From: Actinomycetota bacterium
Lineage (GTDB): Bacteria; Actinomycetota; Actinomycetes; Mycobacteriales; Jatrophihabitantaceae
Direction: 5' to 3'
DNA: 7,085 nt
NCBI GenBank assembly: GCA_019241805.1
Contig: JAFAWL010000435.1
Span: forward strand, 1-7,085
Shown in pieces: positions 1-4,842 of this stretch. Position numbers and translations under genes: made by a program. Each line of letters starts with the position of its first letter. Within the stretch, counting starts at the first letter, position 1. The notes beneath the pieces were generated by a model. It had not been told where the DNA came from, ran no database searches, and saw nothing but the letters and a program-made list of their open reading frames with translations.

Positions 1-1
1 C

Positions 2-1651
2 CAGCTGGACGCCACCAACCTGCAGAGCAGCGTCGACTCGGCCAACGCCACCGTGGCCACTGCGCAGCAGAGACTCGAAGCGGACGAGACGGGCCAGACG
101 AGCGCGGCCAGTTCGGCCGCCAACTCGGGTGGATCCGGGATCGCGACCAAAGACGCGCTGGTGGTCTCGCTGGCCGCGCCGACCGTGACGTCCACGGCCG
201 CTCCCACCACCGGCGCAACCTCGAGCCCGACCTCGGGTGCAACCTCCGGTCCGGCATCGGGCCCGGCCGGCGTTAATGGCGCTACGGCTGCCTCCGGCTC
301 CACAAACACCTCGCTGTCGGCGCTCGTCCAACAGATCCAAGCCGCCCAGAAGGCCGTCGTGTCCGCCCAGCAGGCCGTGGACAAGAACCAGGCCGGGGTG
401 GACACCGCGCAGACAACGGTCGACGCCGACGTCAGCCAGAACAGCAAGCTCAGCGCCGCGCAGAAGGCAGCGTGCGGTTCGTCGTCCGGCGGGTCGAGCG
501 GCTCGACATCCACCGGCACGCAGACGTCTGGTTCGTCGAGCGGCGCGTCGGCGGGCGACTGCCCGAGCGCGCAAGCCGATTATGAGGCGTTCGCCGACAC
601 CCTGAGCACTGCCATGGCCGCGCTCGACAAAGCCATCTCGACGCAGGACGCGGCCGTGAAGGACCTCGACACAGCGGTCTCGGCGTTGGATGCCCTGATG
701 GCTCCTCTGCAGTCAGCGGCGAATTCGAGCGGGTCGGGGGGGCAGGCCACCAACGGCGGAAACACGAACGGCACCGGCTCGACCACGCGAACCGGTGGAA
801 CCGGTGCGACCGGCGGAACCAGCGGCACCGGTCAGTCCAGCGCAGGAACGAGTAAGTCGAGCAGCGGAACCAGCAAATCGAGCGGCTCGAGCACGACCAC
901 GACCGCGACGCCGGCGAGCGCGAGTCAGCTCGCTGCTGATCAGGCCGCCATCGATGCGGCGAACGCGCAGCTGGTGCTGGCCCAACAGAATCTGACCGCC
1001 GCCACCCTCGTGAGCCCGGTCACCGGCACCGTGGCCAGCGTCGGCTTCTCGGTCGGGTCGAGCTCGAACGGCAAGAGCATCACGATTCTGGGCACCGGCA
1101 ACCAGGTCGTGAAGATCGCCGTGCCGTTGAGCGAGGTCGACCAGGTCAAGACGGGGCAATCCGTCGCCATTGCCGTCGACGGTCGCACCGACAAGTTGTC
1201 GGGCACGGTGAGCAAGGTCGGGTTGCTGAGCAGCACCGCCGGGTCGCTGACCACGTTCCCGGTCACGGTCACGCTGGGCGACGGCAGCCCGGCGCTCCAC
1301 AATGGCGTGGGCGCCGACGTGATCGTCACGACCGGAACGGCCAGCAATGTGACCGTCGTGCCCAACTCGGCGATCACGATGCTCGGTACGCGACACACCG
1401 TGGTCGTGGCATCCGGCGGAAAGACCAAGACCGTGTTGATCACCGTCGGGCTCGTCGGTGCCGACATCAGTCAGGTCGTCTCGGGCCTACAGCCCGGGCA
1501 GCAGGTGCAGTTGGCCGACCCGAGCCAGGCGTTGCCGAGCAGTGCTACGTCGTCGACGACCACGCGCTTCGGTAACGGCGTCTTTCCGGGCGGGGGGTCG
1601 TTCCCGGCCGGGGGCTTCCGCATCAACGGTGCTACGACCGGCGGCCGTTGA
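2..1651 (+). CDS. HlyD/MacA-type membrane-fusion (periplasmic adaptor) protein, 5' partial
   Basis: The frame is open to the left edge. The GTG at 53 is an internal Val codon, because the 17 codons before it (QLDATNLQSSVDSANATVA) continue the same alanine-rich coiled coil. The 549 visible codons read as coiled coil, a Ser/Thr/Pro/Gly linker (about 43-87 from codon 53), a second coil (88-140), a Ser/Gly-rich loop bounded by Cys141 and Cys170, a third coil (171-222), a long Gly/Ser/Thr linker (223-290), a short coil (291-317), then a lipoyl half-motif (LVSPVTGTVASVGFSVG, 319-335). Beta-barrel and membrane-proximal segments follow (VKIAVPLSEVDQVKTGQ; VVPNSAITM; VSGLQPGQQV) and a Gly/Phe-rich tail. 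In this family the adaptor couples an ABC (MacB-like) or RND pump to export. The first lipoyl half, the signal anchor and any pump genes would lie upstream. No pump gene follows, so this may be the last gene of its operon. The family call is firm; the substrate is unknown. Confidence 0.85.
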   Translation, partial: QLDATNLQSSVDSANATVATAQQRLEADETGQTSAASSAANSGGSGIATKDALVVSLAAPTVTSTAAPTTGATSSPTSGATSGPASGPAGVNGATAASGSTNTSLSALVQQIQAAQKAVVSAQQAVDKNQAGVDTAQTTVDADVSQNSKLSAAQKAACGSSSGGSSGSTSTGTQTSGSSSGASAGDCPSAQADYEAFADTLSTAMAALDKAISTQDAAVKDLDTAVSALDALMAPLQSAANSSGSGGQATNGGNTNGTGSTTRTGGTGATGGTSGTGQSSAGTSKSSSGTSKSSGSSTTTTATPASASQLAADQAAIDAANAQLVLAQQNLTAATLVSPVTGTVASVGFSVGSSSNGKSITILGTGNQVVKIAVPLSEVDQVKTGQSVAIAVDGRTDKLSGTVSKVGLLSSTAGSLTTFPVTVTLGDGSPALHNGVGADVIVTTGTASNVTVVPNSAITMLGTRHTVVVASGGKTKTVLITVGLVGADISQVVSGLQPGQQVQLADPSQALPSSATSSTTTRFGNGVFPGGGSFPAGGFRINGATTGGR

Positions 1652-1659
1652 GGATCTCC

Positions 1660-1665
1660 TACGCT
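1660..1665 (+). promoter_or_regulatory. possible -10 box (TACGCT) for leaderless methyltransferase mRNA
   Basis: TACGCT fits the actinobacterial TANNNT -10 pattern and ends 7 bases before the ATG at 1673, the spacing expected if transcription starts at the A of the start codon. No good Shine-Dalgarno lies in the usual window: AGGAT at 1651-1655 is too far and only GGCGG is close. No clear -35 box is seen. This is inference from spacing only. Confidence 0.3.
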
Positions 1666-1672
1666 CGGCGGT

Positions 1673-2581
1673 ATGACGCCTGACCACGCGCATTCGGAGC
1701 GCCGGCCATCCGACCACCGGCCATCCGACCACCGGCCATCCGACCACCGGCACGGGTACCAGGCCGGCGACGACGGATTTCTCGACCTGCTCGATCTCGA
1801 TGCCGACGTGCTGGAGGATTACTGGCGCGCGAGCCTTGACTGGGTACGGCTGGTTGCCGGAGACCTCGACCGGCCCCGGGTGTTCGATCTCGGCGCCGGC
1901 TCGGGGACCGGGGGGCTGGGGCTGACGCTGCGATTCCGCGACGCCACGCTCGTCGCCGTCGACACATCCGGACCCTCACTGCGGCGGCTGCGCGAGCATG
2001 CCGACGCTCTTGGTCTCCGCGATCGCGTCACCACTATCGAGCTCGATCTCGACACCAACTGGCCCGCAGTCGGACCGTTCGACGTGACATGGGCGTCGAT
2101 GTCCTTGCATCATCTGTCCGACCCCACCCAGGTGTTGCGACGCGTCCGGGACGCGACCCGAACCGCCGGCATCATCGCCGTCGCCGAATTCGTCGAGCCG
2201 GTCCGGTTCCTGCGCGAGGACATCGGTGTCGGGCGCCCGGGCTTCGAGGATCGCGTGATGGCGCGACTGCGGCGCGATCACCACGAACGGCTGCCGACCC
2301 TCGGCTCGGCCTGGACGCCCCGGCTCGCCGACGCGGGCTGGCGGGTGATCGACGAACGGGACTTTCTGATCGACCTCAATCCACCGGAGCACCTCGACGC
2401 GGGTCGCTACGCGGAAGCCTGGATGGGGCGGCTCGGACAGCGCCTGGAGGACGGTCTCGACACCGACGATCGACACGTGCTGCAGGTGCTGCTCGATCCG
2501 CACGATCCTCGATCGCTGCGCCGCCGGACCGATCTTCGTATTCACGGCGTACGCACCGTCACGTTGGCTCGCAACGACTAG
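1673..2581 (+). CDS. class I SAM-dependent methyltransferase
   Basis: The 302-residue protein has a Rossmann methyltransferase core. Motif I VFDLGAGSGTGG is at 70-81, the acidic end of beta-2 is VAVDTS with Asp97 (expected to bind the SAM ribose), motif II-like LDLDTNW is at 124-130, FDVTWASMSLHHLSDP is at 136-151 (post-motif region with the HHL seen in many ubiE-like and methyltransf_11/12/25 enzymes), and GIIAVAEF is at 166-173. The C-terminal half (about 175-300) is rich in Arg/Asp and probably forms the substrate cap. No acceptor can be named. ATG 1673 is the only reasonable start upstream of the fold. It lies 21 bases after the adaptor gene's stop, so co-transcription is possible, though a leaderless promoter may also sit in the gap. 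The N-terminus carries three PSDHR repeats before the fold (residues 12-26). The stop overlaps the convergent gene's stop by 4 bases. Confidence 0.85.
   Translation: MTPDHAHSERRPSDHRPSDHRPSDHRHGYQAGDDGFLDLLDLDADVLEDYWRASLDWVRLVAGDLDRPRVFDLGAGSGTGGLGLTLRFRDATLVAVDTSGPSLRRLREHADALGLRDRVTTIELDLDTNWPAVGPFDVTWASMSLHHLSDPTQVLRRVRDATRTAGIIAVAEFVEPVRFLREDIGVGRPGFEDRVMARLRRDHHERLPTLGSAWTPRLADAGWRVIDERDFLIDLNPPEHLDAGRYAEAWMGRLGQRLEDGLDTDDRHVLQVLLDPHDPRSLRRRTDLRIHGVRTVTLARND
1706..1750 (+). repeat. three perfect 15-bp tandem repeats encoding PSDHR
   Basis: The unit ccatccgaccaccgg occurs three times head to tail (1706-1720, 1721-1735, 1736-1750) with no mismatch. Since 15 is a multiple of 3 the reading frame is kept, giving PSDHR x3 at residues 12-26 of the methyltransferase, ahead of the fold. 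Perfect identity at the DNA level points to recent duplication or ongoing slippage rather than old protein repeats. Confidence 0.95.
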
Positions 2582-2838
2582 TCAGCTCGCTCATCGAGCC
2601 GGTAGAGGTTGCGGTAGGCCACCGGATGGTTCTGGCCACGATCGACGAACACGTCGTTCAGCGCCTGCGCAATCACGTTGTGCTGATTGTCGTCGCGGTC
2701 TATATCGGTTTCGACGTGGCCACGTAGCTCGTCGAAAGTCTCGGTGCCTCCCAACGCCAGGTACCTGCTCCACAGTTCGGAATAGCCAATTCCGGCGGCG
2801 AGTAACCCGTCATGCAGACTCAGTCCGGGGCTTTCCAT
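2578..2838 (-). CDS. small conserved-looking protein of unknown function downstream of GAF-ANTAR
   Basis: The 86-residue product starts MESPGLSLHDGLLAAGIGY and contains ELWSRYLALGGTETFDELRGH, HNVIAQALNDVFVDRGQ and HPVAYR. I know of short actinobacterial proteins with this pattern (LHDALLAAGI, LWxRYxALGG, DVLAxALNxRF, DHPVPY) but no assigned function. ATG 2838 is preferred over an in-frame TTG at 2850, because bases 2839-2848 read GAGGAAGAGG on this strand and form a strong ribosome binding site just before the ATG. It lies 60 bases downstream of the ANTAR frame's stop on the same strand, so the two are probably one operon. Its TAG stop overlaps the methyltransferase TAG in the palindrome CTAG (2578-2581). 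It is acidic and soluble, with no signal or membrane segment. Confidence 0.7.
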   Translation of the reverse strand: MESPGLSLHDGLLAAGIGYSELWSRYLALGGTETFDELRGHVETDIDRDDNQHNVIAQALNDVFVDRGQNHPVAYRNLYRLDERAD

Positions 2839-2848
2839 CCTCTTCCTC
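2839..2848 (-). promoter_or_regulatory. ribosome binding site deciding the ATG 2838 start
   Basis: Read on the minus strand the bases are GAGGAAGAGG followed directly by ATG. The AGGA core lies about 5-6 bases from the start codon. The TTG at 2850 would place this motif inside the coding region, so ATG 2838 is the better start. Confidence 0.6.
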
Positions 2849-2898
2849 AATTCGCTTCGAGAAAGACGCGGTGTTCGCGCCGGTCCGAAGTAGTTGAC

Positions 2899-3396
2899 CT
2901 ACCGTGTGGGTAACGCGCCCGTCGCCGCCAATTCGTCGGCGATCTCGTTGAGCTTGCAATGCGTACGTTGCGAAGCCAGGACGAGCAGGTCGAACGCTTG
3001 CGCCTCGTTGAGCCGAAATCGTTCCATCAGGATGCCCTTGGCCTGGCCGATGACATCCCGGTTGCGCAACGCCGTGCGCAAATTGACTTGTACCTGCGTG
3101 CCCTTCATGGCGATGGCGGCGTGGCTGGCCAGCAGCATGGCCACGCTTTCCGCGTGATCGTCGAAGCCGCCAGGTGTCTTTGAGTAGAGGTTGAGGGCGC
3201 CGAGGTTCGTGCCTTCGACGAACAGCTGCACCGATAAAGACGACAGCACGCCCTCACGGACCGCTCCGGCGGCGAATCGGGGCCATCGGGGATCGGTCGA
3301 CAGGTCGTCGGCTCGCACTGTTTCCTGCGCCCGCAGCGAGGTGAGGCACGGTCCGTCACCGGCCTCGTACTGCAACCCGTCGACGCGGTGCACCAA
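2899..3396 (-). CDS. partial GAF plus complete ANTAR domain frame (3' part of the broken regulator)
   Basis: This is the uninterrupted 165-codon 3' portion, beginning at a GTG that is internal to the ancestral gene. Residues 1-100 are most of a GAF sensor domain (YEAGDGPCLTSLRAQETV; LSVQLFVEGTNLGALNLYS; HAAIAMKG). Residues about 105-160 form the ANTAR three-helix RNA-binding domain, with LRTALRNRDVIGQAKGILM then LNEAQAFDLLVLASQRTHCKL and NEIADELAATG. The ANTAR signature DVIGQAKGILMER is intact, so selection appears to have kept it until recently. No ribosome binding site is evident ahead of GTG 3396, so independent translation is doubtful. An automatic annotation would probably list this as a short ANTAR-domain protein. 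Confidence 0.6.
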   Translation of the reverse strand: MVHRVDGLQYEAGDGPCLTSLRAQETVRADDLSTDPRWPRFAAGAVREGVLSSLSVQLFVEGTNLGALNLYSKTPGGFDDHAESVAMLLASHAAIAMKGTQVQVNLRTALRNRDVIGQAKGILMERFRLNEAQAFDLLVLASQRTHCKLNEIADELAATGALPTR

Positions 3397-3695
3397 CGTG
3401 TTGGTCCCGGCCCGTGGCAGATCCGCCGCCCGTCGATTTCGCTGATGCCGGCATAGTCAGCCGCATCGACCTCGCGCACCGCGGCGTCGACGATGCGCTG
3501 CAGCACTACGTCCATCGATTCCGCGGCTTGCATCTGCCGCGCCAGCTCGCTCAGATCGCGCGCCAGACCGGCCTCGGGCGCTTGTCCACCACTACCTCGC
3601 GCCAGGCGGACCGGTCTGTCGTCGGCCATATCGGCGACCCTTTCGGCGCACGCGTCGGTACGCACCAGGTGCATCGCTTCGGAGTTGAACGACAA
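2899..3695 (-). pseudogene. GAF-ANTAR transcription antitermination regulator, frame broken near 3405-3416
   Basis: Two overlapping minus-strand frames together make one GAF-ANTAR protein of about 240-265 residues. The first frame (from 3695) gives RDLSELARQMQAAESMDVV, then a helix and the start of a GAF domain, ADYAGISEIDGRRI. The second frame resumes as AGTNTLVHRVDGLQYEAGDG, GPCLTSL, the rest of the GAF domain and a complete ANTAR domain. The switch lies at CACGG|GCCGGG; one missing base in this G-rich run would account for it. ANTAR domains bind paired RNA hairpins to prevent termination, usually under control of a sensor domain, here GAF. Start choice: TTG 3695 has GGAAGGGGGAAAG upstream (3704-3716), while ATG 3629 (MADDRPVRLARG) has GAAAGG upstream and fits family length better. 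The break could be real, a sequencing error in a homopolymer, or programmed frameshifting. Confidence 0.75.
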
Positions 3696-3698
3696 CTT

Positions 3699-3747
3699 CT
3701 ACTTTCCCCCTTCCGGCGCTAACGCGCCAGTAGGGCCCACCAGGCCC
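3699..3747 (-). promoter_or_regulatory. structured 5' leader with two adjacent hairpins before the GAF-ANTAR ribosome binding site
   Basis: On the minus strand, hairpin 1 is GGGCC-TGGTG-GGCCC (3747-3733), then a TACT spacer, then hairpin 2 GGCGC-GTTA-GCGCC (3728-3715), followed directly by the purine-rich GGAAGGGGGAAAG (3716-3704). CTACT (3733-3729) can also pair with AGTAG (3703-3699), which would enclose hairpin 2 and the ribosome binding site and compete with the first pair of hairpin 1. Two hairpins in tandem recall ANTAR RNA targets, but the loops are not the A1/G4 hexaloops of the described motif, so autoregulation is only an inference. Confidence 0.35.
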
Positions 3748-3838
3748 GCGGCGTCGTCCGCCTCACCGCTCGCTCACATGCACAGCATGCGCGCGACCGT
3801 CCCCTGCGGGAGGTCCTTCGGTTCGGCACACTCGACGT

Positions 3839-4054
3839 ATGCTGCGACCCAACCGTACGGACCCGGTAACGCCGTTCGGCTTCCTGTTCTGGGTCCGGGC
3901 GCTGATCGGCGTGGGCTGGATCGGGGCAGGAGTCGTCGGGATGGCGCAGGGCCGCGCAATCGGGTGGGCGGTGTTAGCCGTCGGCGTGGCGATCGAGCTC
4001 ACGAACACCGCCGTCGGCGTCGTCACGGCCCGGCGTCACCCGAGCCACGACTGA
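3839..4054 (+). CDS. small two-helix membrane protein, unknown function
   Basis: The 71-residue product has two hydrophobic spans, about residues 13-36 (FGFLFWVRALIGVGWIGAGV region) and 40-63 (AIGWAVLAVGVAIELTNTAV region), with a short MAQGR turn and basic ends (MLRPNRTD; TARRHPSHD). The pattern fits a small inner-membrane helical hairpin; the positive-inside rule would put both termini in the cytoplasm. I do not recognise the family. There is no Shine-Dalgarno; CACACT at 3827-3832 could be a weak -10 box for leaderless expression. It is divergent from the GAF-ANTAR unit and the 143 bases between them probably hold promoters for both. The long plus-strand frame overlapping the regulator (from 3493) is not credible as coding. 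Confidence 0.65.
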   Translation: MLRPNRTDPVTPFGFLFWVRALIGVGWIGAGVVGMAQGRAIGWAVLAVGVAIELTNTAVGVVTARRHPSHD

Positions 4055-4161
4055 ACCGCTCACGTTCGTCGGGAACGCCGGCGACAATCGAAACCGAGAA
4101 CTGATCCGTTCGTGATCGTGATGCGCTCGACACCCGACTAGACCTATATCGCTTACAGATA

Positions 4162-4186
4162 CACGACGCCGGACCGTGGTGTCGTG
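4162..4186. terminator. 9-bp hairpin, possible U-less terminator after the small membrane protein
   Basis: CACGACGCC (4162-4170) pairs with GGTGTCGTG (4178-4186), one pair being a G-U wobble, around a 7-base loop. It lies about 108 bases after the stop at 4054 and is not followed by a T run. Actinobacteria are reported to use some terminators without U tracts, but it could equally be a structured mRNA tail or a DNA-level site. Confidence 0.3.
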
Positions 4187-4308
4187 CATCCGCACTGCGT
4201 AGCGTTCCTGGCGTCAACGATCGCGTCGAGCGTCATCAGCCGACAGGTCGAAAGGACACTCGCATCGACCTGCCGCCACGCGGTCGGTGCGGGACAAGTG
4301 AATACGAG

Positions 4309-4355
4309 GAAATGGCGACCGTCTCATCCCCGCAGGTGTGGCCGGTCGCCATTTC
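4309..4355. repeat. perfect 12-bp inverted repeat, 23-base spacer
   Basis: GAAATGGCGACC (4309-4320) and GGTCGCCATTTC (4344-4355) are exact reverse complements, and the flanking G4308/T4356 could add a wobble pair in RNA. The spacer is G/C-rich. There is no T run on the right side and no gene ends immediately before it. Candidates are a stable RNA hairpin, a protein-binding site, or the folded end of a decayed mobile cassette. Confidence 0.8.
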
Positions 4356-4442
4356 TGATGTCGACGACCTAGCGTCAACAGGCCGCCTCGTATGGCAACG
4401 ATTGAGCCCGACAATCGCTCGAACGCGATTTGGGTCTAGTGC

Positions 4443-4469
4443 AAAAAAGCAACACGCGTCGAGTGTGCT
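4443..4469 (-). terminator. intrinsic-terminator-like hairpin on the minus strand
   Basis: Read leftward, AGCACAC (4469-4463) pairs with GTG-T-TGCT (4455-4448 region, one bulged T) around TCGACGC, and is followed directly by a run of six T residues (the AAAAAA at 4443-4448 on the plus strand). This is the usual layout of a Rho-independent terminator. No minus-strand gene is visible to its right, so what it would terminate is unclear; a lost gene or a transcript from the neighbouring repeat array are options. Confidence 0.35.
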
Positions 4470-4507
4470 GGTCCTTCCGGCTGACTACGCTTTTCTGCAG
4501 TGGCACG

Positions 4508-4605
4508 TTTCATCGTCACACATTTTTCATCGTCACACATTTTTCATCGTCACACAGTTTCATAGTCACATGGGTTTCATAGTCACACAGTTCCAAAGCC
4601 ACAAT
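4508..4605. repeat. array of six ~16-17-base direct repeats (iteron- or transposase-site-like)
   Basis: The unit tttcatcgtcacaca occurs at 4508-4522, 4525-4539 and 4542-4556 (identical). A variant with ATAG for ATCG lies at 4558-4572 (last bases altered) and 4575-4589, and a degenerate copy (ttccaaagccaca) at 4591-4603. Start-to-start spacings are 17, 17, 16, 17 and 16. The units are AT-richer than all surrounding DNA. On the minus strand they read TGTGTGACGATGAAA, and the array is bounded at 4610 by TGACAATTGTGG. Ends of IS21-family elements carry multiple internal repeats for transposase binding and start with TG, so this could be a lone IS end. No transposase gene is present. Plasmid-type iterons are the other possibility. 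Confidence 0.85.
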
Positions 4606-4620
4606 TGTCACTCGGCTTTG
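4594..4620. repeat. 7-bp inverted repeat with an inner palindrome at the array edge
   Basis: CAAAGCC (4594-4600) and GGCTTTG (4614-4620) are exact reverse complements. The 13-base loop starts with the 8-base palindrome ACAATTGT (4601-4608). It overlaps the last, degenerate repeat unit and marks the boundary between the AT-rich array and the next segment. Confidence 0.6.
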
Positions 4621-4726
4621 TAAGGCCCGTTTGCCGCAGAAGCATTTTCCCATAGAGGCCAGCTACCGCATTTGTGCGCGGCTTTCCCCCGATTGGTAGC
4701 GCATTTGACCAGCGGTAGCCCAGGGG

Positions 4727-4782
4727 CCGCCGCTCGTTTGCTCCCCCCGAGGGCAGCGAGCGGCGGACCCTCGAAGGGGGGA
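4727..4782. repeat. two interleaved G/C-rich inverted repeats
   Basis: CCGCCGCTCG (4727-4736) pairs perfectly with CGAGCGGCGG (4757-4766). TCCCCCCGAGGG (4742-4753) pairs with CCCTC at 4768-4772 and GGGGGGA at 4776-4782, with a GAA bulge. The arms alternate left1, left2, right1, right2, so the two stems cannot both form as simple hairpins. The segment ends about 60 bases before the lipoprotein start at 4843 and could act as a switch in its leader if transcribed. Confidence 0.7.
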
Positions 4783-4833
4783 ACACGCGTTGCGGGCGTT
4801 GGCCGCGGACGCGAGCCAAAACGAGTGGATCGG

Positions 4834-4842
4834 CAAGGAATA
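4834..4842 (+). promoter_or_regulatory. putative ribosome binding site for ATG 4843/4849
   Basis: AAGGA within aaggaataatg lies very close (3-4 bases) to ATG 4843 and about 9-10 bases from the in-frame ATG 4849, which has the more usual spacing. This is the main argument for a start here rather than nearer to the lipoprotein signal. Confidence 0.4.

Larger units (their letters stand above)
4055..4842. other. 788-base gene-poor stretch rich in repeats and hairpins
   Basis: No frame here has credible protein content. The short open frames give basic, low-complexity products with no recognisable domain, and several run through the repeats. In order it holds weak hairpin CGTTC-GTCGG-GAACG (4063-4077), a 9-bp hairpin (4162-4186), a 12-bp inverted repeat (4309-4355), a terminator-like hairpin facing left (4449-4469), the direct-repeat array (4508-4605), a 7-bp stem CAAAGCC/GGCTTTG (4594-4620), the inverted pair GCTACCGC/GCGGTAGC (4662-4669 and 4712-4719), the direct repeat cgcatttg (4667-4674, 4700-4707), and interleaved G/C-rich inverted repeats (4727-4782). 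Base composition drops visibly toward AT around 4440-4660, unlike the flanking genes. I see no tRNA or rRNA. Confidence 0.7.

Noticed and set aside
713..1396. Long minus-strand open frame inside the adaptor gene
   Set aside because: It is the antisense shadow of high-GC codons. The product is Arg-rich and low complexity, with no domain, while the plus strand carries a clear adaptor protein.
2855..2880. Hairpin CGCG-AACAC-CGCG between the ANTAR frame and the small gene as an ANTAR target
   Set aside because: It is a single short stem with a five-base loop and no partner hairpin, and does not fit the two-hexaloop target.
3493..4104. Plus-strand 203-codon frame over the regulator and small membrane gene
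   Set aside because: The product has no recognisable domain, is Arg/Ser-rich, and overlaps a clear GAF-ANTAR frame on the other strand and the membrane protein in another phase.
4508..4605. CRISPR array
   Set aside because: The units are 15-17 bases with only 1-2 bases between them. There are no spacers and no cas genes.
4312..4623. 103-codon plus frame spanning the repeat array
   Set aside because: Its C-terminal part is only the translated direct repeats (HRHTFFIVTQF-like) and the start has no ribosome site. It is not credible as a gene.
4727..4782. Stable H-type pseudoknot formed by both stems at once
   Set aside because: Only one base (4767) would have to span the 10-bp first stem, which is sterically unlikely. 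Alternative hairpins are the better reading.
4672..4842. Upstream extension of the lipoprotein frame to 4672
   Set aside because: The extension has no ribosome site, runs through the interleaved inverted repeats, and would put about 117 residues before the signal sequence.
4055..4842. tRNA, rRNA or chromosomal origin in the gene-free stretch
   Set aside because: No cloverleaf arms or TTGTGCACA-type DnaA boxes could be found by eye, and no dnaA/dnaN-like neighbours are present.
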